From NCBI RefSeq assembly GCF_000407185.1, contig NZ_KE136481.1, positions 845,636 through 909,635 of the forward strand: 64,000 bases of DNA, given 5' to 3'. Positions 30,348 to 38,500 of this stretch are shown here, piece after piece. Every line of letters begins with the position of its first letter. Position 1 is the stretch's first letter. The translations under genes and the position numbers were made by a program. The notes under the pieces are model-generated. The model was not told the origin of the DNA, ran no database searches, and worked only from the letters and a program-made list of their open reading frames with translations. This DNA comes from Enterococcus malodoratus ATCC 43197 (GTDB lineage: Bacteria > Bacillota > Bacilli > Lactobacillales > Enterococcaceae).

Positions 30348-31208
30348 TCAACTGGATAAAGCAGAACTAGCATCCTTTCTTAATTGTTGAATCAAACCTT
30401 TAGAGGGTGAAAACAGAAAGGCAGCGATGAAAAATACTGCCGCTGTCATTACGATCGTTGCCCCAGAAGGCAGATTGTAGCTATAGCTAAAATATAATCC
30501 GATGATTGCACTCAATACACCAAACAGTGTAGAGAGACCTACCATCACTGATAGACGATTTGTCAGTTGATAAGCAGTAGCCGCCGGCGTAATCAACATA
30601 GCAATCACAAGGATCGTTCCCACTGTTTGTAATGAGGTTACTGCAACTAACGTTAATAAGAACATCAAGCCGTAATTGATCAAACCAATATTCCAACCAT
30701 ACGACTGAGCCATCGTCGGTGCGAAAGAAGTCAATTTCAACTGCTTATAAAAAAGAACAACTGCTAATAATACAATGATCATTACGATCGCCGTCAAATA
30801 CATGTCTGAATCCCGAACAGCCAGGACATTTCCAAAAAGGATATGATAAAGGTCAGTCGCACTTTGAGCGAAAGAGATCAAAATAATCCCTAGTGCAAAG
30901 AAGGAACTAAACACGATCCCAATCGCCGTATCATTTTTCAGCCGACTATGTTTGCCGACAAATCCGATCAGCGCTGCTGAAAAAATTCCAAAAAAGGTCG
31001 CCCCTATAATATAGCTGCTGCCCAACATGTATGAGATCGCTACTCCGGGTAAGACCGCATGAGAAATAGCGTCTCCCATCAGTGACATTCCCCGCAAAAT
31101 GATAAAAGAACCGATCACTCCCGCAGATATTCCGACCATAATCGAAGTGATCAAAGCATTTTGCAGAAATTGATAATTGATTAATCCTTGAAAGAAATCA
31201 TGTAGCAA
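30348..31208 (-). CDS. Mn/Zn ABC transporter permease (EfaB-like)
   Basis: A 286-aa membrane subunit of the ABC-3 family with about eight hydrophobic segments; ILRGMSLMGDAISHAVLPGVA is the family signature. I prefer the TTG at 31208, which has GGAGG 8 nt upstream, over the GTG at 31217, where GGGAG directly abuts the start. Either start lies inside the end of the ATPase gene, so translation is coupled. Confidence 0.88.
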   Translation of the reverse strand: MLHDFFQGLINYQFLQNALITSIMVGISAGVIGSFIILRGMSLMGDAISHAVLPGVAISYMLGSSYIIGATFFGIFSAALIGFVGKHSRLKNDTAIGIVFSSFFALGIILISFAQSATDLYHILFGNVLAVRDSDMYLTAIVMIIVLLAVVLFYKQLKLTSFAPTMAQSYGWNIGLINYGLMFLLTLVAVTSLQTVGTILVIAMLITPAATAYQLTNRLSVMVGLSTLFGVLSAIIGLYFSYSYNLPSGATIVMTAAVFFIAAFLFSPSKGLIQQLRKDASSALSS

Positions 31209-31947
31209 AACCTGCACCTCCCATTCTTAGCATTTGTGTAATTTCACTACCATACGTTTTCTCCATGTTTTTCGTCGTATATGTTTGAGCGACTGGGCCT
31301 GAAGCGATCAATCCTTTATTCAATAAGATCACTTCATCAAAATAATCCGTGACTTTATGAAGATCATGATGAACGATCACGATTGATTTTCCTTCATCCC
31401 GTAATTCCTTCAACAGCTCAATAATAATTTTTTCGCTGGTTGCATCAATGCCGGCAAACGGTTCATCCAATAAAATCCATTCCGCTTGCTGTGCCAATGC
31501 ACGTGCGATAAAGACTCGTTGAAGCTGGCCGCCAGATAGTTCGCTAATTTGGCGATCCGCAAAATCAGATAAACCAACCTTCTCTAAACAAACTGCAGCG
31601 AAGGATTTCTCTTTTTTGCCAGGCCGCTGAAACATTTTTAAATGCGGATAAGTTCCAAATAGGACAACTCCAAAGACATCGATTGGAAAACTCAAATCAA
31701 TATCTTGTCGCTGCTCGACATAAGCAATCTTCTTTCTATGATCATTCAATGGCTGTTCGCCATAGAAAATCTTGCCTGACTGCGTTTTTATTAATTGCAG
31801 AATCCCTTTCATTAAAGTGGATTTCCCAGCGCCATTGGGTCCGACAATACCAGTCAATTTCCCGGCTGATAATTCTAAATCAATCTGCTGCAACGCCACT
31901 TTACCACGATAAGCAACGGATAGATTTTCTACACGGATTGTTTCCAC
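31198..31947 (-). CDS. Mn/Zn ABC transporter ATP-binding protein (EfaC-like)
   Basis: The cytoplasmic ATPase, 249 aa: Walker A GPNGAGKST (about 36-44), Q-loop VEQRQDID, signature LSGGQLQR, Walker B WILLDEPF and switch HHDLH. GTG start at 31947 behind GAGGGGTAA. First gene of the three-gene operon in the order ATPase-permease-receptor, the same as efaCBA. Confidence 0.9.
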   Translation of the reverse strand: METIRVENLSVAYRGKVALQQIDLELSAGKLTGIVGPNGAGKSTLMKGILQLIKTQSGKIFYGEQPLNDHRKKIAYVEQRQDIDLSFPIDVFGVVLFGTYPHLKMFQRPGKKEKSFAAVCLEKVGLSDFADRQISELSGGQLQRVFIARALAQQAEWILLDEPFAGIDATSEKIIIELLKELRDEGKSIVIVHHDLHKVTDYFDEVILLNKGLIASGPVAQTYTTKNMEKTYGSEITQMLRMGGAGFAT

Positions 31948-31967
31948 AGTTACCCCTCTTTTCTATT

Positions 31968-31981
31968 TTAGGCTTACCTAA
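31968..31981 (-). promoter_or_regulatory. DtxR/MntR-type metal regulator box
   Basis: TTAGG-CTTA-CCTAA is a perfect 5-bp inverted repeat 20 nt upstream of the ATPase start. It has the half-site order of DtxR-family (MntR/EfaR/ScaR) operators. It predicts repression of the transporter when manganese or iron is plentiful. No such regulator is encoded in the window. Confidence 0.65.
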
Positions 31982-32029
31982 TTTACAAATTAATCATAAA
32001 CTAAAAAGAAAGCGGACGCAAGAAAAATG

Positions 32030-32078
32030 CGAAAAAAAACTTCACCATGAGAATTTCTCCTCTTGGTGAAGCTTTTAT
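32030..32078. terminator. terminator after lactate oxidase
   Basis: The stem cttcacca (32040-32047) with tggtgaag (32064-32071) has an A-run on the left (T-run for the minus strand) and a T-rich right side, so it works in both directions. Confidence 0.85.
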
Positions 32079-32085
32079 TTTTTGA

Positions 32086-33192
32086 TTATTTCACATCGTT
32101 TAATCTAGTGTTCTTAACTTCGTCAATCGTTTTTGTTCCGGCAAGCTGCATAGTGATAGCAAGTTCCTTGTTCAAATGATCGAAGACAGATTTTACTCCT
32201 TCGGCTCCGCCAAGGTTCAGACCATAAATTACTGGACGTCCAATCGCAACTAAGTCTGCTCCACTGGCTAAAGCTTTAAAGACATGTTCACCGCGACGAA
32301 TACCACTGTCAAATATGATAGGGACACGTTTATTTACGACACCAGCAATTAACGGTAAGACATCAAATGATGCCGGACCACCATCTAGCTGGCGACCACC
32401 ATGATTTGAAATCCAGATACCGTCTGCTCCGGCCGCAATCGCAACTTCGGCGTCTTCAGGTGATTGAATCCCTTTTACAAGGACTGGAAGATTGGTTAAG
32501 TCCTTGATTTTCTTAATATCTTCAGGTACTAACCCTTGTTTGGCTGCCGCATAAATTTCTGCGATTCCTTTTCCCTCACCATTGCCGCTCGCACTTTTCG
32601 CGCTATAGGCCGCTAAGTTTGGCATTGGTAGTGGAAATTGGAAGTTATTGATAATATCTTCTTCACGATAACCACCAAGTGTAGAATCAGCAGTTAGGAT
32701 AATTGCCTTTGCTCCAGCTTTCACTGCTTTTTCTAAAATGAACTCGTTAAATCCATCATCTTTACTCATATATAATTGGAAAAATTGCGGTGCGTTTGGT
32801 GCCACTGCAGCAGCGTCCTCAATCGTTGTATTGGCATAAGTACTGATTGAGAAAATCGAACCAGCATCTGCTACACCTTTAGCAGTGTCCGCTTCACCTT
32901 TTTCATGAGCCAACCCTTGAGCTGCCGATGGTGCTTGGATGATCGGCGTTGCTAAATCAATATCCCAGAGTTTTGTGTTAAGATCCGCATGATCAATGCC
33001 ACGTAATACACGAGGTGTGATCGTTTTATTATTAAATGAAGAAGTATTTTCCTTCATTGTCCATTCGTCTTCAGAACCTCCGCGAATATAACCAAACGCG
33101 CCTTTATCCATACGTTCTTTTACGCGGCCTTCCAATGAAGCGATATTTACGATTTCAATTGGATGTTCTTCGTTGCTTGTTTGATAAGTCAT
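32086..33192 (-). CDS. FMN-dependent L-lactate oxidase
   Basis: It oxidises L-lactate with O2 to pyruvate and H2O2. 368 aa of the alpha-hydroxy-acid oxidase family, with similarity to Aerococcus lactate oxidase throughout: SDEWT-like GSEDEWT, PIIQAPSAAQGLAHEKGE, FQLYMSKDD, ILTADSTLGG, catalytic SNHGGRQLDGG and DSGIRRGEHV. GGAGTTATC lies before the ATG. The lack of membrane segments fits an oxidase, not a membrane dehydrogenase. Monocistronic with its own promoter. Confidence 0.88.
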   Translation of the reverse strand: MTYQTSNEEHPIEIVNIASLEGRVKERMDKGAFGYIRGGSEDEWTMKENTSSFNNKTITPRVLRGIDHADLNTKLWDIDLATPIIQAPSAAQGLAHEKGEADTAKGVADAGSIFSISTYANTTIEDAAAVAPNAPQFFQLYMSKDDGFNEFILEKAVKAGAKAIILTADSTLGGYREEDIINNFQFPLPMPNLAAYSAKSASGNGEGKGIAEIYAAAKQGLVPEDIKKIKDLTNLPVLVKGIQSPEDAEVAIAAGADGIWISNHGGRQLDGGPASFDVLPLIAGVVNKRVPIIFDSGIRRGEHVFKALASGADLVAIGRPVIYGLNLGGAEGVKSVFDHLNKELAITMQLAGTKTIDEVKNTRLNDVK

Positions 33193-33225
33193 GATAACTC
33201 CCTCTTTCTGTTGAATACATGAGTT

Positions 33226-33254
33226 ATCTTAATACTCTTACAAAAAGTAAGCAA
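33226..33254 (-). promoter_or_regulatory. lactate oxidase promoter
   Basis: On the minus strand TTGCTT (33249-33254), a 17-nt spacer and TAAGAT (33226-33231) lie 34 nt before the ATG. Confidence 0.65.
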
Positions 33255-33305
33255 GAATATTGTCTCCTAACTTAGATTGAAGCCGTTTTTCCTATCGTCT
33301 CCAAT

Positions 33306-34169
33306 CTACTTCCACAAAAAGTTCGCCACTGTCTTATCGACTCCGAGGTTCTCATGTAATTGGCTGTGTTGAGCGTTTGAACCAGTAAATATTTGGTACT
33401 CAATTGGATTTCCATGGGCCTTTAATAATGAGTAAGTCGCTAATGCACTGTTTAGGGGAACTGTTCCGTCGGATGCGTTATTCTTATCTAATTTCCCTGC
33501 AATTAATAAAATCGGCAAATCGCTTGGTACATTAGAAATGCCATTACTATAATCTGTATATCTGCTGGCCTTAGTGTCCGGACCGTTGGTCAAAACATCC
33601 TCAATTGATTCGGCCGATTCAGTAAAGTCATTAAATGGTGCGCCGATTGAAATAAATTTTTTTATAGTTGGTGTGTCATTTGGTTGCCCGTAGGTCGTTA
33701 AGTAACGCAACGAACTGACGCCCCCCATCGAGTGACCAACCAAATTCACTTGATCTACGCCTTGTTTTTTTAAATATTTTAAGACAGTATAAATCCATTC
33801 TGTTTGGTTCCATTCATTGTCCTTGTTCGCCGCGAACAGCACCTGGATACTAGGATTATTTTTTTTCTTGCTCAATTGACCATCCACGTTCAACGTACCA
33901 TCCGCTTGAACAGTGATCACCATTTCCTTTTTCGTTTTCCCTTCATTTGATAAACGCTGGATCATTCCTCCAAAAGAATTGATCGTTCCGCCATATCCAT
34001 GAATAAAGACCGTAGGTACATTCGTTTTTGTTGAATCATCCTTTGCTTTAACGGGAGCCGCCTCTTCCGATTTTGTCGTTTGGCTCGTTTGCTTTGTTTT
34101 TTCAGCTCCACAACCAACTAATGCGAAAATAGCCGCTAAAGCAATAATGCTAAGAACTATTTTTTTCAT
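33306..34169 (-). CDS. Alpha/beta hydrolase lipoprotein (DUF915)
   Basis: A surface-anchored serine hydrolase. From ATG 34169 (GAGAG 8 nt upstream) it is 287 aa: signal peptide KKIVLSIIALAAIFALVGC with lipobox, then the DUF915 hydrolase fold. The nucleophile elbow is GHSMGGVSSLRY; Asp in SDGTVPL and His in AQHSQLHEN complete the triad. VFIHGYGGTINSFGG forms the oxyanion region. Close family members in lactic acid bacteria are cell-surface hydrolases of unknown substrate. Earlier in-frame ATGs (34175, 34184) are less well placed. Confidence 0.8.
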   Translation of the reverse strand: MKKIVLSIIALAAIFALVGCGAEKTKQTSQTTKSEEAAPVKAKDDSTKTNVPTVFIHGYGGTINSFGGMIQRLSNEGKTKKEMVITVQADGTLNVDGQLSKKKNNPSIQVLFAANKDNEWNQTEWIYTVLKYLKKQGVDQVNLVGHSMGGVSSLRYLTTYGQPNDTPTIKKFISIGAPFNDFTESAESIEDVLTNGPDTKASRYTDYSNGISNVPSDLPILLIAGKLDKNNASDGTVPLNSALATYSLLKAHGNPIEYQIFTGSNAQHSQLHENLGVDKTVANFLWK

Positions 34170-34315
34170 CTTCATCACTCTCATTTCTAGTTTTATGCTG
34201 CATAATTTGATTTGATTCTATTACTATAGACACAAAGATTGTTAAACTCAACTATAAGAACATAAAATTTGGCTAACTATCATTTGTTAGATCGTTACGG
34301 TCAGCAGCCGAACTA

Positions 34316-34348
34316 AAAAAAGCTGAGACAAGAATCGTCTCAGCTTTG
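34316..34348 (-). terminator. terminator after nusG
   Basis: The inverted repeat aaagctgagac...gtctcagcttt is followed by a T-run on the minus strand, just past the nusG stop. Confidence 0.9.
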
Positions 34349-34352
34349 TAAG

Positions 34353-34904
34353 TTAAATTTTGTCGATTTGATCGAAGTCCAATTCGGTACTTGTTTCACG
34401 ACCGAACATATCGATATTCGCTTTGATTTTCTCACGTTCTTCATCAATCTCAGTGATCACACCTTCAAGACCAGCAAAAGCACCTTCGATAATTTTTACT
34501 GTTTCGCCAACCTCTACTTCTAAATCGTGTTGACGAGCACTCATACCTATTGAACGCAAGATATGATTAATTTCCTCTGGCATCAATGGCGCAGGTTTGC
34601 TTCCGGCACCATGCGAACCGACAAAGCCTGTCACACCTGGTGTATTTCGAACAACATACCAAGAATCATCAGTCATGACCATTTCCACTAGCACATAACC
34701 AGGGAACGTTTTATGGACGATTTCTTTTTCTTTACCGCCTTTAACTTCTGTCTCTGTTTCTTCAGGGACAACTACACGGAAAATATAGTCCTCCATCCGC
34801 ATACTTTGTGCACGTGATTCTAAGTTTGCTTTTACTTTGTTTTCATAGCCGGAATAAGTATGCAGCACATACCATTGTTTTTCAAAAGATTCCATTTTTG
34901 CCAT
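34353..34904 (-). CDS. nusG: Transcription termination/antitermination protein NusG
   Basis: It binds RNA polymerase and affects pausing, Rho and coupling. 183 aa: NGN domain (about 8-110; KQWYVLHTYSGYENKVK, TPGVTGFVG) and C-terminal KOW domain (about 128-183; VEVGETVKIIEGAFAGLEG). AGGAGC precedes the ATG. Downstream of secE as usual, but the next genes are not rplK-rplA. Confidence 0.97.
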   Translation of the reverse strand: MAKMESFEKQWYVLHTYSGYENKVKANLESRAQSMRMEDYIFRVVVPEETETEVKGGKEKEIVHKTFPGYVLVEMVMTDDSWYVVRNTPGVTGFVGSHGAGSKPAPLMPEEINHILRSIGMSARQHDLEVEVGETVKIIEGAFAGLEGVITEIDEEREKIKANIDMFGRETSTELDFDQIDKI

Positions 34905-34923
34905 CGGCTCCTCGTTCTAAAAT

Positions 34924-34953
34924 AAAAAAACCTCAGCATTACCAAGGTTTTTT
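34924..34953 (-). terminator. terminator-like hairpin between secE and nusG
   Basis: On the minus strand an AAAAAACCT/AGGTTTTTTT stem with an 11-nt loop and T-run lies 20 nt before the nusG start. It could attenuate transcription into nusG or pause polymerase. Confidence 0.6.
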
Positions 34954-34991
34954 CTCTCAAATAGTATAACATGCTTTTTTTGAATTGGCTA

Positions 34992-35162
34992 CTAACGAAT
35001 GATCAAATTAATCAATGCCTGGATCGCTGTATCCATGATGAAAAACATCAAAGCAAAAATGATCGCCGTTTCGATAACGACTAGTGAATCATGGCGCAAA
35101 CGTTTTTTTGACGGCCATGAAACAAGCTTCATTTCTTCTCTTACACTGCGTATAAAATTCAA
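34992..35162 (-). CDS. secE: Preprotein translocase subunit SecE
   Basis: A clamp subunit of SecYEG, 56 aa. The start is TTG at 35162 with a strong AGGAGG 8 nt before it. The sequence reads MNFIRSVREEMKLVSWPSKK, then one membrane segment (about 29-54; VVIETAIIFALMFFIMD). EMKLVSWPS is the family signature. It lies between rpmG and nusG. Confidence 0.95.
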   Translation of the reverse strand: MNFIRSVREEMKLVSWPSKKRLRHDSLVVIETAIIFALMFFIMDTAIQALINLIIR

Positions 35163-35193
35163 TTGATTGTCCTCCTAATTTGTATGAAAATAG

Positions 35194-35346
35194 TTATTTT
35201 GTTTCTTTATGTATCGTGTATTGATTGCAATGTTTGCAAAACTTATTAATCTCTAAACGCTCTCCGCGTTTGCCTTCACTCACTGATTTCGTGTAGTTTC
35301 TTGAACCGCACACTGTGCAGGCTAGAGCCGCTTTTTTTGTTGCCAT
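35194..35346 (-). CDS. rpmG: 50S ribosomal protein L33
   Basis: 50 aa, ATG at 35346 behind AGGAG. Two zinc-type pairs are kept (CTVC at 10-13 and CKHC near 37-40), so this is the zinc-binding C+ form. The ending [16 protein letters not shown] is typical. It heads the rpmG-secE-nusG unit. Confidence 0.95.
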   Translation of the reverse strand: MATKKAALACTVCGSRNYTKSVSEGKRGERLEINKFCKHCNQYTIHKETK

Positions 35347-35489
35347 AGCGATATTCTCCTAATTCTTATTAATGATGATCCTCTTTCAATAAAAGAAATC
35401 TGATTTTCAATGCGTGTACTATCTGACTTTATCTTTGAACCTGTCTCTTTGACTGGATTCAAACGACAGCCCCACAAAGTCACATGCTA

Positions 35490-35518
35490 ACATTATCATC
35501 TATCCTTTTACCTGTCAA
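35490..35518 (-). promoter_or_regulatory. rpmG-secE promoter
   Basis: On the minus strand a perfect TTGACA (35513-35518), a 17-nt spacer and TAATGT (35490-35495) point to rpmG. The leader of about 140 nt has several short inverted repeats but no tRNA. The 306-bp region 35347-35652 holds only this leader and the upstream region of the CBS gene. Confidence 0.75.
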
Positions 35519-35652
35519 TCTTCGATGGAAACTATCATTCTTTCTTTACGACTGGAATAATTGATCTGAATTGTTTCTAAAATAAATTTCTTTATCAAGG
35601 AGAATATGATAATATGATGAAAGAATGAATAGCTTTATTGGAGGGTTATTGG

Positions 35653-36294
35653 ATGTTATTAAAAAGTCTCGTTTATCCCAAAGAGAATTTGACCACAATC
35701 AACGAATCGACAACGTTACAAGAGGCGTTAGATATTTTAGAAGGCACGGGTTTTCGTTGTGTTCCGATCTTGGATGAAAGCGATCAAATTTTCCGAGGCA
35801 ATATTTACAAGATGCATATATACCGGCACAAAGCAAACGGTGGTGACATGGATCTGCCAGTCACACATTTGCTGAAAAATGCAACAAAATTTATCTCATT
35901 AGATACTTCTTTTTTTAAAATCTTTTTTACGATTAAAGAATTGCCATATATTACTGTTTTAGATGAGGACCACCATTTTTATGGTATCTTGACCCATAGC
36001 ACTTTATTAAATATGCTGTCACAATCTTGGAATATCCAAACTGGAAGCTACGTTTTGACCGTTGTTTCTAATGGCAAACGCGGCGACCTAGCGACGATGG
36101 CAAAGATCATTTCTAAATTTACATCCGTTGCAAGCTGCATCACCTTGGACGTTGGACAAGATTTTAAAGGTCGCCGTACTTTATTCACGTTACCTGCTGG
36201 CGTGGATGAAAATAAATTGAACCAAATCATTGATCATCTCGAACGAAAACATTTTGAGATTCAAGAGGTTGAATCGTTAACTATGCAAGACTAA
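35653..36294 (+). CDS. CBS-domain protein (CbpB-like, with C-terminal ACT-like domain)
   Basis: A small cytoplasmic ligand-binding protein, 213 aa from ATG 35653 (GGAGGG upstream). Two CBS motifs cover about residues 1-130 (TLQEALDILEGTGFRCVPILDE; LPYITVLDEDHHFYGILTHSTLL). The C-terminal 75 aa look like an ACT domain (KIISKFTSVASCITLDV). In streptococci and Listeria such proteins bind c-di-AMP; that ligand is an inference here. Monocistronic. Confidence 0.75.
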   Translation: MLLKSLVYPKENLTTINESTTLQEALDILEGTGFRCVPILDESDQIFRGNIYKMHIYRHKANGGDMDLPVTHLLKNATKFISLDTSFFKIFFTIKELPYITVLDEDHHFYGILTHSTLLNMLSQSWNIQTGSYVLTVVSNGKRGDLATMAKIISKFTSVASCITLDVGQDFKGRRTLFTLPAGVDENKLNQIIDHLERKHFEIQEVESLTMQD

Positions 36295-36303
36295 ATACTC
36301 AAA

Positions 36304-36345
36304 TAAAAATGGCGATCCTATCTTTCTAGGATCGCCATTTTTTAT
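36304..36345. terminator. bidirectional terminator
   Basis: A perfect stem aaaatggcgatccta...taggatcgccatttt lies between the convergent CBS and queT genes. Confidence 0.92.
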
Positions 36346-36842
36346 ATTTGCTTCGCGAAATTTAGACGTTGATTCAAATAATACATAATCGGTGCCGAGA
36401 TCGTCATAATGATCGCTTCACTCAATGCTGTCCAGCCATATGTCGGCCAGAAAGGCAATTGTGCCGTCAGATTCAGCATCAGCGCAATTAGAAACATACT
36501 TGCACTAAAGAATAGGACATTCAATGCCAAGCGGATTTTCGTATTTTTAATGACGTTTTGCAAGACGGATGTTAATGCTAAAGCCAACAATGTCTGTCCT
36601 CCGCCAAAGACCACATCGAGCCAGCCCATGCCGAAAATCGCATTATACACGACGACTCCGCCGAAGATTCCCCATAGGTATTTTCGGTTAAAAACGACTA
36701 AATGATTCAAACTTTCTGAGATTCGAAATTGGATCGCCCCTGAAGCTACCGGCGAAACTAAAATCGTCAGAGCCAAATAAAGGGCCATGATGATCCCATT
36801 GGTCACCACAACGTTGACTCGCTTTCTTTCCACCATATTCAT
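36342..36842 (-). CDS. queT: Queuosine precursor transporter (ECF S component)
   Basis: A membrane substrate-binding subunit for preQ1/queuine-type precursors that works with a shared ECF module. From ATG 36842 (GAAGGAAAA upstream) it is 166 aa with about five membrane segments; FRISESLNHLVVFNRKYLWGIFGGV and FGMGWLDVVFGGGQTL are QueT signatures. The longer open frame upstream (to 36998) is riboswitch leader. The preQ1 riboswitch before it supports the substrate. Confidence 0.93.
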   Translation of the reverse strand: MNMVERKRVNVVVTNGIIMALYLALTILVSPVASGAIQFRISESLNHLVVFNRKYLWGIFGGVVVYNAIFGMGWLDVVFGGGQTLLALALTSVLQNVIKNTKIRLALNVLFFSASMFLIALMLNLTAQLPFWPTYGWTALSEAIIMTISAPIMYYLNQRLNFAKQI

Positions 36843-36858
36843 AATTTTCCTTCTTTCT

Positions 36859-36897
36859 CCGAGTTTTTTTAAAGCGGGATGGTTGATGAACCGCTGT
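36859..36897 (-). ncRNA. PreQ1-I riboswitch
   Basis: The minus strand reads agcggttcatcaaccatccc followed by gctttaaaaaaactcgg. The GGTTC loop, the ATCCCGCT closing arm and the A-rich tail with pseudoknot bases are the class I preQ1 aptamer layout. The tail runs straight into the ribosome site GGAGAAAGAAGG, so ligand binding should block translation initiation of queT. Confidence 0.85.
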
Positions 36898-36908
36898 AAA
36901 CCTTTTAC

Positions 36909-36937
36909 AGCATACGGTTTTTCAGAATGTAAGTCAA
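36909..36937 (-). promoter_or_regulatory. queT promoter
   Basis: On the minus strand TTGACT (36932-36937), a 17-nt spacer and TATGCT (36909-36914) lie just upstream of the riboswitch. Confidence 0.75.
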
Positions 36938-37041
36938 CTCCGAAACTGCATAAGGATAGTTTATCAAAATTGAATTTTTTAAGCTTCTGATGATACAATT
37001 AGTTTGCAGACGTGCTTTGTTTGAAAGAAAGGTGATTCGTC

Positions 37042-37338
37042 ATGCTAGGAATTGATAGTGAATTAGAAACGCTGTACACAAAAGCTCAACAAGATGGCGT
37101 TGCAGTTATCAAGGATCGTTGGACTCCTGGAAACTACGGGTGCTGCAGTACGCGGGCTCCGTTAGTCGAAAAGTATAAAATTGAACATATCGGCAACACG
37201 ATGCAGCTTCATATTTGGGGGAAATTAGTAGTAACGGTTGATCTGAAAAATCAGACTTCTGTCGTGAGTGAGAACTATCCCGCTTCAAATTATGAAAAAA
37301 GAATTATCGATTGGTTCAGTCAGAAAGCAAAAAAATAA
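37042..37338 (+). CDS. Conserved small protein, unknown function
   Basis: A 98-aa soluble protein without signal peptide or membrane segment. It contains a Cys-Cys pair (GNYGCCSTRAPL, about 31-42) and a beta-rich middle (LHIWGKLVVTVDLKNQ). AAAGGTGA precedes the ATG, and its own terminator follows. Coding character is good (start, site, terminator), but I do not recognise the family. Confidence 0.65.
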   Translation: MLGIDSELETLYTKAQQDGVAVIKDRWTPGNYGCCSTRAPLVEKYKIEHIGNTMQLHIWGKLVVTVDLKNQTSVVSENYPASNYEKRIIDWFSQKAKK

Positions 37339-37360
37339 TTGACTATTCCATATAATCCTA

Positions 37361-37388
37361 TACCTTCACTTGAGTGAGGGTATTTTTG
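37361..37388 (+). terminator. terminator after the 98-aa gene
   Basis: The imperfect stem taccttcact...agtgagggta is followed by tttttg. Confidence 0.75.
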
Positions 37389-37479
37389 ATTTTAACAGCA
37401 TGATTCATGAAAAATGATTCAATTTTCTACAGTTCACTCCGTTACTCTGTTATAATCATTTTTTGAAAGGATCGAGGAC

Positions 37480-38469
37480 ATGAATTTTCATTATCATATT
37501 TTAATCAATCCCGCAGCCGGCAGCGGCAACGCGGCAAAAACAGCAGAAAAAATCATCCAGCTATTAGATGACGGCAACTATACATACACCCCTTATTACA
37601 CTGAAGAACCCGGCGATGAACGAGAAATTGTTGGACGGCTGGTCGAATTATTAAGTCCTTGGTCAGAAACCTGCGAAAAGGATCATGTTGATAATTCTTT
37701 CCATCTACTCGTGGTCATTGGCGGTGACGGAACCTTGCATCAGGTCGTTAATCAATTTTTTGCGTTGGATCGGCAGTTTCCTGTCAGCTATATTCCCGCT
37801 GGATCAGGAAATGACTTCGCCCGCGGCATCGGCCTGTCTCGTGAGCCGGAAAAAGCCTTTGAGCAAATTACATCGGCACTAAAACCACAGGCGATCAATG
37901 TTTTTCACTATGAAGAAAAAATTCGGGAAGAGCAAGGAGTCATTTTGAACAATGTCGGAATTGGTTTGGATGCCTTGATTGTGGCAACGACGAATGCATC
38001 CACGTCAAAAAAAGTGTTGAATAAATATCATCTAGGCTCAGCTTCCTACGCATTGTATCTGGTTAAAGCCATTTTCACTCAAAAGACTTTTCCTATTCTA
38101 GTTGAACTGAATGGTCAGTCGCTAAGCTTTGAACGGACTTTTCTATGCACGACGACAAACATTCCATACTTTGGCGGCGGTGTAGCGATTGCACCGATGG
38201 CTGATCCGAAAAAAGAGACGATTGATCTTGTTGTCGTAGAAAAACCGAATCTGCCAGCAATTTTGCGTTTCTTATTCCAACTTGTTCGCAAGAAACACAC
38301 GCAAAACAAGCACTATAAGCATTACACCAGCAGTCGAATTCGAATCGTTTCAGTCGTTCCGCAGCATGGACAAGCAGACGGCGAAAATATGGGAGAACGC
38401 TCCTTTGATCTGAACTTCACTACTGCAACACAATATATCTGGTATGCAGATAAAAGGACTGAAAAATAA
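37480..38469 (+). CDS. Diacylglycerol kinase-type lipid kinase
   Basis: A soluble lipid kinase of the DagK/YegS family, 329 aa. INPAAGSGNA (about 10-19), GGDGTLHQVVN (about 84-94) and PAGSGNDFARG (about 107-117) are the nucleotide and catalytic motifs. AAAGGATCG precedes the ATG. Possible roles are diacylglycerol recycling (DgkB) or a sphingosine-like substrate; sequence alone cannot decide. Its 3' end overlaps a long terminator. Confidence 0.87.
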   Translation: MNFHYHILINPAAGSGNAAKTAEKIIQLLDDGNYTYTPYYTEEPGDEREIVGRLVELLSPWSETCEKDHVDNSFHLLVVIGGDGTLHQVVNQFFALDRQFPVSYIPAGSGNDFARGIGLSREPEKAFEQITSALKPQAINVFHYEEKIREEQGVILNNVGIGLDALIVATTNASTSKKVLNKYHLGSASYALYLVKAIFTQKTFPILVELNGQSLSFERTFLCTTTNIPYFGGGVAIAPMADPKKETIDLVVVEKPNLPAILRFLFQLVRKKHTQNKHYKHYTSSRIRIVSVVPQHGQADGENMGERSFDLNFTTATQYIWYADKRTEK

Positions 38470-38500
38470 ATCCGCGGATTTATTTTTCAGTCCTTTTTTA
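38454..38500. terminator. bidirectional terminator, 22-bp stem
   Basis: An essentially perfect palindrome centred at 38474 (core ggactgaaaaataaatccgc) overlaps the end of the lipid kinase gene and the stop of convergent recD2. Confidence 0.92.

Noticed and set aside
35380-35480. tRNA-like GGTTCAAAG and GAATCC motifs in the rpmG leader
   Set aside because: No acceptor stem or cloverleaf can be formed on either strand; a tRNA remnant cannot be supported.
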